Shown in pieces: positions 6,331 through 14,607 of a stretch of DNA of 34,237 bases. The DNA is from a virus. The notes beneath the pieces are model-generated. The model saw nothing but the letters and a program-made list of their open reading frames with translations. It was not told where the DNA came from and made no database searches. The stretch spans positions 1 through 34,237 of the IMG/VR virus record IMGVR_UViG_3300032083_001639; one strand, 5' to 3'. The position numbers and the translations under genes were made by a program. Each line of letters begins with the position of its first letter. Within the stretch, counting starts at the first letter, position 1.

Positions 6331-7910
6331 ATCCAGACTACATCTAAACTATCTACTAAAGACGTGCCTACAATCGCCGGAGTATCCGCCTCGTCACTCG
6401 TAATCTCTCGCAGCGTTAGTGTCTGCACAAACTGTCCGGGACTCATCTTAGTGCGTATCTTCATGACTCGGTAGTACGAACTTGAAGAGGTGTCCCTGTC
6501 CTCCACATACACCTTATCACCAATCTGTAACTGGGGCAATCCTGGCACAGTTATCCTTATGCGGCGCAGTTGAGATTTGTACTTTCTCACTAACGCCCGT
6601 GCCATATAGTATGCAAAACTATCATCGTCTATGAAATCGTTATTTATCTTCAACTCCATCGTGCCGTAATCCTCGATACTGTCCTCGTCCGTGTACGTCT
6701 GTTCTATCTCAGAAGTTATTACCGCCGGGGTGCCTCGCAGACGCAACAGCGTCAGATATGCGATTCCGCCATAGTTATTCGTGATAGTCAGCTTCGCAGA
6801 CGTGGCAAACTCATCCACCGCAATGCTGACCTTTGTGGATATATCCGTGCCAGACCCATCGCTTTTCGTGTTTGCGATGTAATCTGTGGTTACCGTAATG
6901 GCTGTAATATCGCTACACGGGTTCTCGAAATTAGCCCAGACCTCTTTCGCCTCTCCCTTGTTAATCTCCTCCACGATTCCGTCTCTCCAGATTTCCTGGG
7001 TCGGCTGTACCGACCTCGGCTTGGAAGTCACCGTGCAGCTATTGATAATCGGTACCGACCTGTCCTCTTCCCATTGCAGTATATCCTCAGCGTTAATCGT
7101 CCACTGGCTAGTCGTATGCGGGGCGACCAAATAGTGCCTCCTGTTCTCGAACCGCAATACGCCGTGTTCGTCCTGGTAGAAATGACCTTCCTCGGCCTCA
7201 CACAGACGCCGTATAGCGTCCCCGGCACGAGTGCCTTTGTCAAACCATGCGTAGCCGATGACGTTCAAGCCCTCGTCTAAAGAATACTGGTTTACGTTAA
7301 ACCCAAGTGTAGTCAGCAAATCGGCAATAATCTCGTCTGCCCTCTGGTTTGTATAAATCTCCTGGCTGCCAAGCACATACTCGTTAATATAGTTCAAATA
7401 ATCGTACACCTGAAACGAGTAGCGAGAGGTAGTCTTGTCCTCGATCATGTTATCCGTCAGGCCGTACAGTACGGGAAGGTTCTTGTTCTGAGATAGCACC
7501 CGAAGCCCCATGAATATCTTGCACGGCCTTCTGGGCTTTAACGCCGTGCCGATTGTATCGGATACGCCAAACGTGAACCTGTTAGTGACGTTATCCAGCA
7601 TTACATCCCCCATAGCGTAGGAAATGCCACCCAGAGGTTCTTCCCTGACCCTCTCGTACGTCAGCGATATCGCCCTCTCCGCCTCGTCAAAATAGTAGAA
7701 ATAATCCATCGCCGTAATGGTTGCTGGCTGGCCGTCTATAATATCGGTTCCCCCGACTATCGATGTCCCTACTATCGCATAGTCGAGGGAGGTATCCTTC
7801 ACACGAGTCCAGGCTACCTTCAAATCGTACACAGGCTGCCTGGTAGTAGCCGTGCATTCCGTATCGAAAACTGTCCAGATGCTTGCAGAAGATAGTCCAG
7901 AACCCTGCAT
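6327..7910 (-). CDS. Tail hub / tail-tip structural protein
   Basis: A 527-residue protein. Start ATG 7910 shares one base with the upstream TGA, and GGAGG lies seven bases before it. The central part (about residues 185-270), with RADEIIADLLTTLG, GDAIRRLCEAEEGHFY and a following GVLRFENR strand, is typical of phage tail hub proteins of the gp27-like kind. The C-terminal third ends in LQIGDKVYVEDRD and a strand-rich domain, also seen in these proteins. It would sit at the tail tip, link the distal tail ring to fibres and form the exit channel. Its place just after the distal tail gene supports this. Confidence 0.7.
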   Translation of the reverse strand: MQGSGLSSASIWTVFDTECTATTRQPVYDLKVAWTRVKDTSLDYAIVGTSIVGGTDIIDGQPATITAMDYFYYFDEAERAISLTYERVREEPLGGISYAMGDVMLDNVTNRFTFGVSDTIGTALKPRRPCKIFMGLRVLSQNKNLPVLYGLTDNMIEDKTTSRYSFQVYDYLNYINEYVLGSQEIYTNQRADEIIADLLTTLGFNVNQYSLDEGLNVIGYAWFDKGTRAGDAIRRLCEAEEGHFYQDEHGVLRFENRRHYLVAPHTTSQWTINAEDILQWEEDRSVPIINSCTVTSKPRSVQPTQEIWRDGIVEEINKGEAKEVWANFENPCSDITAITVTTDYIANTKSDGSGTDISTKVSIAVDEFATSAKLTITNNYGGIAYLTLLRLRGTPAVITSEIEQTYTDEDSIEDYGTMELKINNDFIDDDSFAYYMARALVRKYKSQLRRIRITVPGLPQLQIGDKVYVEDRDTSSSSYYRVMKIRTKMSPGQFVQTLTLREITSDEADTPAIVGTSLVDSLDVVWI

Positions 7911-8251
7911 CAAATCACCTCCGTCAGAAGTAACGTCAAGTCCTCCCGGTACTCGTCCCCTTTATAGAAAGACCTGTTCTTAATATCTATATGCACAGGC
8001 GTAGCCGCAATCGTCAGGTTCGTCTCGCTAACGGTAAAATTGCGGGTAGTTAGCAGATTGTACTCAGACATAATCTCAGATACCTGCGCTTGCGTCAGGG
8101 CACGAAACTCAAGAGAAAACTGTTCCTTCCGACAGAATATATCCTTCGTAGACCTCCCCTCGATGCTAGTGTTTTCAGAACTAATCTCAAGAGGCTGCCT
8201 GGTAAACTTTACCGGGTTCTTTAGCGTTATACTTCCGAGTGTGTACGACAT
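7910..8251 (-). CDS. Small distal tail-associated protein
   Basis: A 113-residue, beta-rich protein directly between the tape measure and hub genes. The tape measure stop overlaps its start as TAATG. In siphoviruses this slot encodes the distal tail ring or an adaptor. This one is shorter than full distal tail proteins, which are often over 200 residues, so it may be an N-terminal ring domain alone. The call rests on gene order and general composition. Confidence 0.5.
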   Translation of the reverse strand: MSYTLGSITLKNPVKFTRQPLEISSENTSIEGRSTKDIFCRKEQFSLEFRALTQAQVSEIMSEYNLLTTRNFTVSETNLTIAATPVHIDIKNRSFYKGDEYREDLTLLLTEVI

Positions 8252-9792
8252 TATGTAAACGATAACATTTCATTAGGTGTCTTTCCACGCTGCGCTGCCA
8301 GATCGACTATGGCTTTCCAAATCTCCTCCCCAATTCTGCGCTTCTCCATATCGCTGCCTGCAAATAACGGGACGTGGACATTAATATTTACGTTTGCAGT
8401 AGAGTTGTTCGTGGTCATCATTTGCGACTGCGGGTTTGAAAACACACGGCTTCCCTCAGGCAGCTGCACTAACTCCGGGCCTGCCTCCCCAACAAGCGTA
8501 GTGCCTCCTGCTAACCCGCCAAACTGTCTGCCTGGCGCAAACGGCCCCAGACGCCAGATGCCAAGCGTTGATAAGTCCATCGCCACCCGGTAAATCTTTT
8601 GCAAAGCATCGTAGATTTTGTTCAAATTGTCAGTAAACGTCTTCAAATCTCTCGCCGTGCCCGCTGCCTGGCTGCTTATCTGTTTAATATCCTCTATGAA
8701 ATTCTTTACCGCTTTCTTTCCGTCTTCTGACATTAGCCAGGTAATAATGTTTCCGATAGAAAGGGCGATATCCTTTAGCCCCTGTATCATGTCCTTTGTT
8801 ATCGAGGTTGCCAAGTCGTCAAACGCAGACGCCTGGTCTTCCGTGGGCTTGAACAGCCCGACAATTCTATCCATAACGATAGTAAACATATCCCTTAACT
8901 CCCGAAGTTGAGGTATTATCCACGACTGGTTATCCTGCCACCATTTCCAAAACGCCTCCTTGGCGAGATTGATTACCTCGGTCAGTCTCGGCACTACCAC
9001 CGAGGAAATCTCCTTCATGACCGTGCCTACCGGGCCTGCCAAATCGTCCTTGAGGTTCTGCCAGATAGTCTTGTACTGCGCTATAGAATCGCTTGCGGTT
9101 TCTATCGCAGGCGTAGTCGTAGACGAAAGCACCGTAGAAATCAACATCTGCTTCTTCTCGGCGTCCGTCATAACGATTCCCATCTCTTCGGCTGCGGCCA
9201 CTTGCGCCTGGTACGCTTTCGTAGTGATACCCAGGTTATCAAGTATCAGAGGCGACATTCTACCGATACCAGTAACGATGTCTTCAAACGCTTGCGTGGT
9301 AGAAATACCAAGCTGCTGTCCCCTAGCCCGTGCGGCTTCCAAAATCTTCGCAAGCTGCGCAGAATCCGTAGTCACGCCAAGCATAGCCGCCTTGTTAGCA
9401 GATAGCATCAAGTTGAAATCGTCTACGGTGTTATTGCTTGCCTTCCGAAGCTGATCCATCGCCTCGGCGGAGTTTGTGAAGTTGTTCGTAAACCCCTGCG
9501 TGATACCCTCAATCTGACCTCCCCGTTCTGCGAGTTCTATAAACTGGTTTCCTAACTCCTTGGCCGTGCTTATCATAAAGCCAACAGCCTTCCCGGCCAA
9601 CTCTATCGCCTTCTTGAACGCCTCGAATACGAACATTCCCTTCGTAACCGCAAACGACATACTGCCCGTGCTTTTCGTGTTCTCGTTGACACTGCTTGAG
9701 AGTTCCGTGATTTCCTTAGCTACCGCCTTGATATCCTTGGTAGCCAGGTCTTTTGCTTCAATTATGATGGATATCGGTATTTGTGTGGCCAC
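8251..9792 (-). CDS. Tail tape measure protein
   Basis: A 513-residue protein starting at GTG 9792. It has an N-terminal Ser/Thr/Ala-rich helical part, hydrophobic helices near residues 50-80, a conserved-looking stretch ARARGQQLGISTTQAFEDIV near 160, and a C-terminal GGLAGGTTLVGEAGPELV motif near 430, which is common in tape measure proteins. Length of this protein sets tail length; at about 1.5 angstroms per residue the tail would be near 75-80 nm. The start lies inside the end of the frameshifted chaperone frame, as expected. Confidence 0.85.
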   Translation of the reverse strand: MATQIPISIIIEAKDLATKDIKAVAKEITELSSSVNENTKSTGSMSFAVTKGMFVFEAFKKAIELAGKAVGFMISTAKELGNQFIELAERGGQIEGITQGFTNNFTNSAEAMDQLRKASNNTVDDFNLMLSANKAAMLGVTTDSAQLAKILEAARARGQQLGISTTQAFEDIVTGIGRMSPLILDNLGITTKAYQAQVAAAEEMGIVMTDAEKKQMLISTVLSSTTTPAIETASDSIAQYKTIWQNLKDDLAGPVGTVMKEISSVVVPRLTEVINLAKEAFWKWWQDNQSWIIPQLRELRDMFTIVMDRIVGLFKPTEDQASAFDDLATSITKDMIQGLKDIALSIGNIITWLMSEDGKKAVKNFIEDIKQISSQAAGTARDLKTFTDNLNKIYDALQKIYRVAMDLSTLGIWRLGPFAPGRQFGGLAGGTTLVGEAGPELVQLPEGSRVFSNPQSQMMTTNNSTANVNINVHVPLFAGSDMEKRRIGEEIWKAIVDLAAQRGKTPNEMLSFT

Positions 9793-10036
9793 TTTGCTGC
9801 GTTAGCTTTTGCAATATTAGGTCGATGTTCAGGTTTGCATACCAGACGCTGGCGGGTTCTTTACAGAACTCCTCCCAACTCAGTCCAAACAGCTTCCTGT
9901 AATAGAACTGCGCCATCCAGTACTGCGCCCATTGCGCTTCTTCGTTTCCGTCTTCAACCTTTCCGTATAGGGCAAGGTCAAGAAGTGCCGATTTTCTCTT
10001 CTTTCCTATTTTGCTTCCTCGGCCTGCCCACCTAGT
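9758..10036 (-). CDS. Tail chaperone -1 frame extension (gpT-like part of gpGT)
   Basis: A -1 frame open from before the slip region to TGA 9760-9758, giving about 92 residues with no start codon of its own until deep inside. The encoded peptide is protein-like (SALLDLALYGKVEDG, WAQYWMAQFYYRKLFG, SWEEF) and ends within the tape measure start. Long tailed phages make a gpG and a frameshifted gpGT in exactly this slot. The fusion would be about 184 residues. Coordinates begin where the -1 frame would start if slippage occurs at 10042-10036. Confidence 0.7.
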   Translation of the reverse strand, partial: TRWAGRGSKIGKKRKSALLDLALYGKVEDGNEEAQWAQYWMAQFYYRKLFGLSWEEFCKEPASVWYANLNIDLILQKLTQQSGHTNTDIHHN

Positions 10037-10311
10037 AAAAACCGTCCGACCCTTGAGACCAGAGATACGGGAAACTCGTCAATCGGCAATACCTTCAACT
10101 CCTCTTTCTCCTTCCCGTTCCAAATCGTACCGTTTACAAAGCATTTCTTGTACACCTCCAGAACCGCCTCTATGGCCTCCTTCTCTCCGTCTGCCGTAGC
10201 TTCCTGTATTTGGTACACCTCGTGAATGGTCGGTTCTCGAAACCTCAAGAAGCAATCCTTCCACTCGTCTCCAAGGTCGTCCAGCTTTAACGTCTTGTAA
10301 AGAACAAACAT
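10006..10311 (-). CDS. Tail assembly chaperone (gpG-like)
   Basis: A 101-residue acidic protein between tail tube and tape measure genes, the fixed position of the lambda G gene. It is helical, with VYQIQEATADGEKEAIEAVLEVYKKC near the middle, and ends in TAG shortly after a slippery run. These proteins bind the tape measure during tail assembly and do not stay in the virion. The start is preceded by an A/T-rich leader containing TTTAATAA, not a Shine-Dalgarno box. Confidence 0.75.
   Translation of the reverse strand: MFVLYKTLKLDDLGDEWKDCFLRFREPTIHEVYQIQEATADGEKEAIEAVLEVYKKCFVNGTIWNGKEKEELKVLPIDEFPVSLVSRVGRFLLGGQAEEAK
10036..10042 (-). promoter_or_regulatory. Candidate -1 frameshift site GTTTTTA
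   Basis: The minus strand reads G TTT TTA in the zero frame, one base off the classic T TTT TTA heptamer. The -1 frame is open on both sides. A second option is the A-AAA run right before the TAG at 10008-10006. Which one works cannot be told by eye. Confidence 0.4.
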
Positions 10312-10332
10312 CGTAGGGACTTATTAAATTAG

Positions 10333-11313
10333 TTAATAGCTTGCCTGTGCGTTGATCAATGTCGCAGTAGACACTATCTGGTTTCCGCCGCTAACATCGT
10401 GGTTACACTTGAAGCTAACCGTCTGTACCGTCAGGTCATCGTTACTGTAGTTCGGTTCCCAGGTAATGAAATCTACCCTCGGAAACTGAAACGTCAATGA
10501 CGGACTCGTACTCGCACCGATTACCGCACCAGAATCCGTATTCGTCCACTTCACTTCCATCGCCATATAGGTGTTCCCTCTCATATACTCTTTCCACGTC
10601 TCCGCCTCGTACGGCAGTACGAACTGTCCCTCGATGCTGATGTTCTGGTTTAGCAAGTCCTCAGGTTCGGCAGTTCCGATATAGTCGTCTAGCAGTATAT
10701 TCTGGCTGAAGGTGATGTTCATCGACTTCAGACTTATCGTAGACGCTGCTGCCAGTCCTGCGAGGTTTGTAGCAACCTTAAACGTCATATGCTTTTTCGT
10801 GAACTTGTTCTCTGCCGCATAAGACGCCGTAGCACTCGCCCCCTTTGAGGTCTTACCCATAAAGTCGGCACTGACTCGTAGCACATCGTCAACCGTCTGG
10901 CTTAACTCCAACTTATCAAGCATGACCAGCCGATACTGTTCCGTAGTATTCTTGTCCACCACCGTAAACGTCAAGCTATCATGCTGCATGGAATCGTCCA
11001 GCGAGAAAGCGTGTGTATACGCACTATCCGTAGGCCCTGTGGTCGCAACCGTGCCTAGAAGAGAGTACAGCAATAGCCCGATAGATTTATCCCGTGCCTC
11101 ACACCCGATTGACCCTTGTGCATACTTAGTCAATACATGAACCTGTTCGCTGTCTGCCAAGGTACCGACCCCAGACTGTATGCGTGCGCTGTTTACCTTC
11201 TCGTCAAACGAGAAGTCCACAAACGGTAGCCAAAAGGATGGGGCAACCCCGGTACCACGAGACGATTCTCTGGCTATTCCTAGCTTAACCTGCCTGCCTG
11301 TAAATTTCGACAT
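10333..11313 (-). CDS. Major tail tube protein
   Basis: A 326-residue, beta-rich protein placed between the tail terminator and the chaperone. The N-terminus (TGRQVKLGIARESSRGTGVAP) and the DISLK-like middle (STISLKSMNITFSQNI) match phage tail tube proteins of the lambda V / Phage_tail type. It would stack in hexameric rings to form the tail tube. A further C-terminal domain may be exposed. The start has a TTTAATAA-containing leader seven bases upstream. Confidence 0.75.
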   Translation of the reverse strand: MSKFTGRQVKLGIARESSRGTGVAPSFWLPFVDFSFDEKVNSARIQSGVGTLADSEQVHVLTKYAQGSIGCEARDKSIGLLLYSLLGTVATTGPTDSAYTHAFSLDDSMQHDSLTFTVVDKNTTEQYRLVMLDKLELSQTVDDVLRVSADFMGKTSKGASATASYAAENKFTKKHMTFKVATNLAGLAAASTISLKSMNITFSQNILLDDYIGTAEPEDLLNQNISIEGQFVLPYEAETWKEYMRGNTYMAMEVKWTNTDSGAVIGASTSPSLTFQFPRVDFITWEPNYSNDDLTVQTVSFKCNHDVSGGNQIVSTATLINAQASY

Positions 11314-11330
11314 CTTAGATTTATTAAACT

Positions 11331-11771
11331 TTAAGTAATATCCACGCTAATTCTCACCCGAATGGTCAGCGTGGCAACCGCTAATTCTTCTCCTGGAATC
11401 TCCCCGATTGCGCCAGGAACCGCCATGATATTCAAAAACGTGTACCCAGTCGGCAGTGTCGCCCCGATAGTGCGTGTCGCAGACTGGTCTTCTTTATCCA
11501 TTTTGTCTAATACGGTATCTACTACGTTCTCAAGCCGATCAATGGCCTCTCCGACCCCGGTATCTTTCGTCTCGTAAAATATCTGCACGTCAAACGCATA
11601 CGTCCTGATGTTCTCGGAAGTGGTTTCATAGGCGTTCTCGTGCGCACTCGGTACCACCACCGCAGCCGGGTATCCGTCAAACTTCAACTTCGGCGTGCCG
11701 GATACCTCCTGTAAATCAGAGATACTCTCAAGTACTGTTTTAATTTGGCTTCGAAGCGAGTTAAAACTCAT
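11331..11771 (-). CDS. Tail terminator protein
   Basis: A 146-residue alpha/beta protein (LRSQIKTVLESISDL start, YPAAVVVPS, then TYAFDVQIFYE) at the position of tail terminators such as lambda U or phage SPP1 gp17. These cap the tail tube and join it to the head. Its start overlaps the upstream gene's stop (ATGA). The call combines order and fold pattern. Confidence 0.65.
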   Translation of the reverse strand: MSFNSLRSQIKTVLESISDLQEVSGTPKLKFDGYPAAVVVPSAHENAYETTSENIRTYAFDVQIFYETKDTGVGEAIDRLENVVDTVLDKMDKEDQSATRTIGATLPTGYTFLNIMAVPGAIGEIPGEELAVATLTIRVRISVDIT

Positions 11772-12163
11772 TTATTAAAATGTTCAGCTAATCTTTTCTC
11801 AAGCTGCCTGGTAAGCGTAGACTCTATATTAAACATACGCTGCGCATATGCCAAGCCCCACTCCATGAACGGACGGGGACGAATATATCGAGTCCCCTCG
11901 TGTACATAGAAGTTATACGGCGCAGCACCTCGAACGGTAGATATCACCTCGTAATACGTTGTATCGGCCCGTTTCTTTTTCGATGTCTGAATCATGCTTG
12001 CCATATGTCCCGTCCGCTTCGGGGCCAGCGTCTTTGCACCTCGTTCTACAGCGAACGCAAACTCCCCAAGGTCGGCATCCAGGGCGTCCTGTACGGACAA
12101 CGTATCCAGCTGCCGTGCAAGCTGATCCAATCTGGCGTCTTTAATAAGCGACATATTAAGCAT
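11768..12163 (-). CDS. HK97 gp10-like head-tail protein
   Basis: A 131-residue protein. ATG 12163 has GGAGG six bases upstream, better than the longer frame from 12187. The motif APKRTGHMASMI near residue 50 and YNFYVHEGTRYIRPRPF near 90 are hallmark features of the HK97 gp10 family (basic, then VHEGT..RP.PF). These proteins complete the neck or tail. It sits in the standard slot between head closure and terminator genes. Confidence 0.8.
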   Translation of the reverse strand: MLNMSLIKDARLDQLARQLDTLSVQDALDADLGEFAFAVERGAKTLAPKRTGHMASMIQTSKKKRADTTYYEVISTVRGAAPYNFYVHEGTRYIRPRPFMEWGLAYAQRMFNIESTLTRQLEKRLAEHFNK

Positions 12164-12479
12164 TAAACTCCTCCAATAACACTTCAAGATGCTGGTTTGT
12201 TGCGAAATGGTAGTCCTTTAGCGTGACCTCACGCACCCGGTACTGCCGAGACGTATCGCTATCGACCAACTTATCCCCTTCCTTAATAGTAGCATCCACA
12301 TCGAAATAGGCTACCCAGGCACGTTCCTCAACTATTCCTAGTGCGGTTCGTGCCTCCGGGGATGCCTCCTGAATGTGCGTATCTACTGTCGCAGTCGTAG
12401 AAAAAGCCTTCTTGCTTCCGCTTACCGTTTTCAAGCGGCTTACTATTACCTCTCTGTCAAAGAACCGTGCGATGGTCAT
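12156..12479 (-). CDS. Head closure (stopper) protein
   Basis: A 107-residue protein, beta-rich, with GDKLVDSDTSRQYRVREV near residue 70, which is typical of phage head-tail joining proteins of the SPP1 gp16 / Phage_H_T_join kind. It overlaps both neighbours by a few bases. The role would be to seal the connector after DNA packaging. Confidence 0.65.
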   Translation of the reverse strand: MTIARFFDREVIVSRLKTVSGSKKAFSTTATVDTHIQEASPEARTALGIVEERAWVAYFDVDATIKEGDKLVDSDTSRQYRVREVTLKDYHFATNQHLEVLLEEFNA

Positions 12480-13126
12480 GTGTTTACTGGTGAAATTACA
12501 CCAAACACTACGTCCCTCTTATACTTATCTATAATAGCTTTAATATCCGGGTCTTCAAACATCGCTACCTGACCGTACGTTACTGCATAATCTCCAATCC
12601 TCTCGCTTTCCACCCCAGGGTCTCCACGGCGTCTGTTCCAGGCAGCAGCGCATAGCTTCCAGGTAGCAAACTCCAAGTCCCCGGCTTCCGTATCCGACAG
12701 AAACGTGGTCGTGTTATTAAAATCGTACCCGGCTGTGTAATCAATCGAGTAGAAAAACCTCTCCTTCCTGAAATCCCCGCCCCAAGTCGGATAGATAATT
12801 CCGGCATCGTAGTCTATAAAGTAGTCCTCGCTATCTATATCGTCCCATTCGTCCTCGTTCTCGGGGGTGGTATGGAAGTCCAAATCGAATGTAGCGGTAG
12901 TAGATACCGGGAAGTTCTTCAGTAGAATCTTGTCCGTACCGAAGCCGTGATACTTCTCGTTGGTATACGCCGTCTGCTTGAACCGTCTTCCTGTATACTT
13001 CTCAACATACTCGGTAACCATGTTGATAATAGACTCCATAATGGAATCCTCGGTAGCATCAAACGACTCTCCCAGAAACGCCTCGACCCGGTTTACTGTT
13101 GTTAAAGCGTACGCTTTTAGTGCCAT
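12476..13126 (-). CDS. Head-tail connector (adaptor) protein
   Basis: A 216-residue protein starting ALTTVNRVEAFLG with helices MESIINMVTEYVEKYTGRRF, the pattern of gp6-like / phage_QLRG adaptor proteins, which bind below the portal. A strand-rich insert (about residues 75-140) is acidic, then a last helix ends the protein. Follows the capsid gene as in HK97-like phages. Confidence 0.75.
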   Translation of the reverse strand: MALKAYALTTVNRVEAFLGESFDATEDSIMESIINMVTEYVEKYTGRRFKQTAYTNEKYHGFGTDKILLKNFPVSTTATFDLDFHTTPENEDEWDDIDSEDYFIDYDAGIIYPTWGGDFRKERFFYSIDYTAGYDFNNTTTFLSDTEAGDLEFATWKLCAAAWNRRRGDPGVESERIGDYAVTYGQVAMFEDPDIKAIIDKYKRDVVFGVISPVNT

Positions 13127-13129
13127 GCT

Positions 13130-13327
13130 TTATTTAGTAACATATAATTTCCGCTTCCTGGCAACCATTTCTTTCGTCTTTTTCAGCTTCAGCTTCTCCT
13201 GGCCTACTACTCGTACATACTCGGCTATCCCCTCGTTTACCAGGTACCACGACTCGTTATTGCCTAACTCGTAGACTTCGCCTACTAGCATCTCCTTGGT
13301 CTGTTTCAGAATGCGTACCTTTCTCAT
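13130..13327 (-). CDS. Small basic protein between capsid and connector genes
   Basis: A 65-residue protein. The first part (VRILKQTKEMLVGEVYELG then WYLVNEGIAEYV) resembles small phage proteins that sit next to capsid genes and are of unknown function, with a compact beta fold. The C-terminal third is Lys/Arg-rich and may bind nucleic acid or capsid. Its TAA lies only three bases before the next start. Confidence 0.6.
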   Translation of the reverse strand: MRKVRILKQTKEMLVGEVYELGNNESWYLVNEGIAEYVRVVGQEKLKLKKTKEMVARKRKLYVTK

Positions 13328-13353
13328 TGACTGTTGGATTTAACTTATCCATT

Positions 13354-13386
13354 GCTGAGAGGGTGTGCCCTATACACCCACTCAGC
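13354..13386 (-). terminator. Strong hairpin after the capsid gene
   Basis: A 12-bp stem with one A-A mismatch (GCTGAG, then GGGTGT, paired with ACACCC, then CTCAGC) and a 7-base loop begins eleven bases after the capsid stop. No T-run follows on the minus strand. It may be a partial terminator or an mRNA 3' end protector that keeps capsid mRNA abundant. Confidence 0.55.
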
Positions 13387-13396
13387 CATCGGTAGA

Positions 13397-14605
13397 TTAA
13401 ACTCCAGTAGCGTAAGCGAATGCGCTGGTAAGAACAGCTTTTCCATCCACTCGTTCAACTGCACGAACTTCAGTACTGTCACGCCTCCAAGCGTCACCTC
13501 CCTCTCTGGTGGTATCAACAGTAAGCTGCTGCCTGTCTCCAATGATGTAGTATCTCCAGTCACCGAAGTAAAGTCTGTTTTGATTCAGGTGGTTCACTTC
13601 ATAGATCGGGTACCCCATGATGGTATCCACAGGTCGCTGCGTCATCGGCGAGGTAATACCTTGCCAGATGTAGTTGTTGTTCGAGTCCTTTACCTTTCTG
13701 AGTTGCCGGATGACCTTCTTGTGCGCACAAAACGCTGCACTCGAAGCACCCCGTACCGCCTGCGGTACCAAATCAATAAGGTCGATCAAATCATCGAAGT
13801 TAAAGGTTCCCCCCACATCAATGTTTGAAAGCGTTTCCTGATTGATACCAGTCGGCTGTGTCGTACCGTTTCCAATGAAGAACGCCTCGTCCTCCTTCTC
13901 TGCAAACACTTCAGCGAACAGTTCGATGATGAACCGTACGATGTCGATATTTGCGTCTGCGATTAACTCGTCAGCAGCAGGCAGGATTACAGCAAGTTTT
14001 CGTGCCGTAAGCGTGACCTGGCTGAACTCAGCAGACGAAGTGGTCTTAGACGCATACTCGGTTGTCCAGTATGCAGTCGGCTTGGCTGCCAATGAGTTGA
14101 GTTTCAACGTCTCGGCAGACATTGGAATGGTGCGTGCGATTCTACGCATGACACTCATATCAGGAAGAATGCGCCACACCTCCGTGGCAAGAGGGGTCGG
14201 TACCAAGTACCCACCGTCTCCATCCGTACCTTCTACTAGTGCCTTAAAGACTTTCTCAGAATCCGAATCTGCGTGTTTCAGCATGAGTGATTTGAAGAAC
14301 AGAACTATCTTCTCTTCAGGTGACAAGTCACCGATTTTGTCGAGTGTAGGATAGACTATTGCTTTCACGCCGTTCCCGTAAGAGAACATTTCGGATTTGA
14401 TTTCCTCCGCAGCCTTTTCAGGTTTGCTTTCTCCCATGGCTTTTGCGATTGACTCGGATATAGATGACCCAAGTTTCTCGACCAGTTCCTCAACTGATTT
14501 ATTAGCCTCGATTTTTGGTTCGGCGTCTACGTTCTTTTCTTCAGACGACCCCTCCTCATTCATCACTTCTCGGATAAGGTCTTTTAATTCTTTCTTATCG
14601 TCCAT
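13397..14605 (-). CDS. HK97-type major capsid protein
   Basis: A 402-residue protein with AAAGGAGG nine bases before ATG 14605. The first ~110 residues are a charged helical delta domain, which the prohead protease would remove. The rest has the HK97 fold order: GDGGYLVPTPLATEV near 130, a strand with ARKLAVILPAADELIAD, an E-loop region, FIGNGTTQPTGI near 245, and a late DWRYYIIGDRQQLTV. The stop is followed by a strong hairpin. Capsid follows protease and connector genes in the usual order. Confidence 0.9.
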   Translation of the reverse strand: MDDKKELKDLIREVMNEEGSSEEKNVDAEPKIEANKSVEELVEKLGSSISESIAKAMGESKPEKAAEEIKSEMFSYGNGVKAIVYPTLDKIGDLSPEEKIVLFFKSLMLKHADSDSEKVFKALVEGTDGDGGYLVPTPLATEVWRILPDMSVMRRIARTIPMSAETLKLNSLAAKPTAYWTTEYASKTTSSAEFSQVTLTARKLAVILPAADELIADANIDIVRFIIELFAEVFAEKEDEAFFIGNGTTQPTGINQETLSNIDVGGTFNFDDLIDLIDLVPQAVRGASSAAFCAHKKVIRQLRKVKDSNNNYIWQGITSPMTQRPVDTIMGYPIYEVNHLNQNRLYFGDWRYYIIGDRQQLTVDTTREGGDAWRRDSTEVRAVERVDGKAVLTSAFAYATGV

Positions 14606-14607
14606 TT

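Noticed and set aside
8908-9454. Long plus-strand frames opposite the tape measure gene
   Set aside because: They are antisense shadows of a well-supported gene and show low-complexity Arg or Ser-rich peptides.
13345-13563. Minus-strand frame across the end of the capsid gene
   Set aside because: It overlaps the capsid C-terminus in another frame and runs through the post-capsid hairpin.
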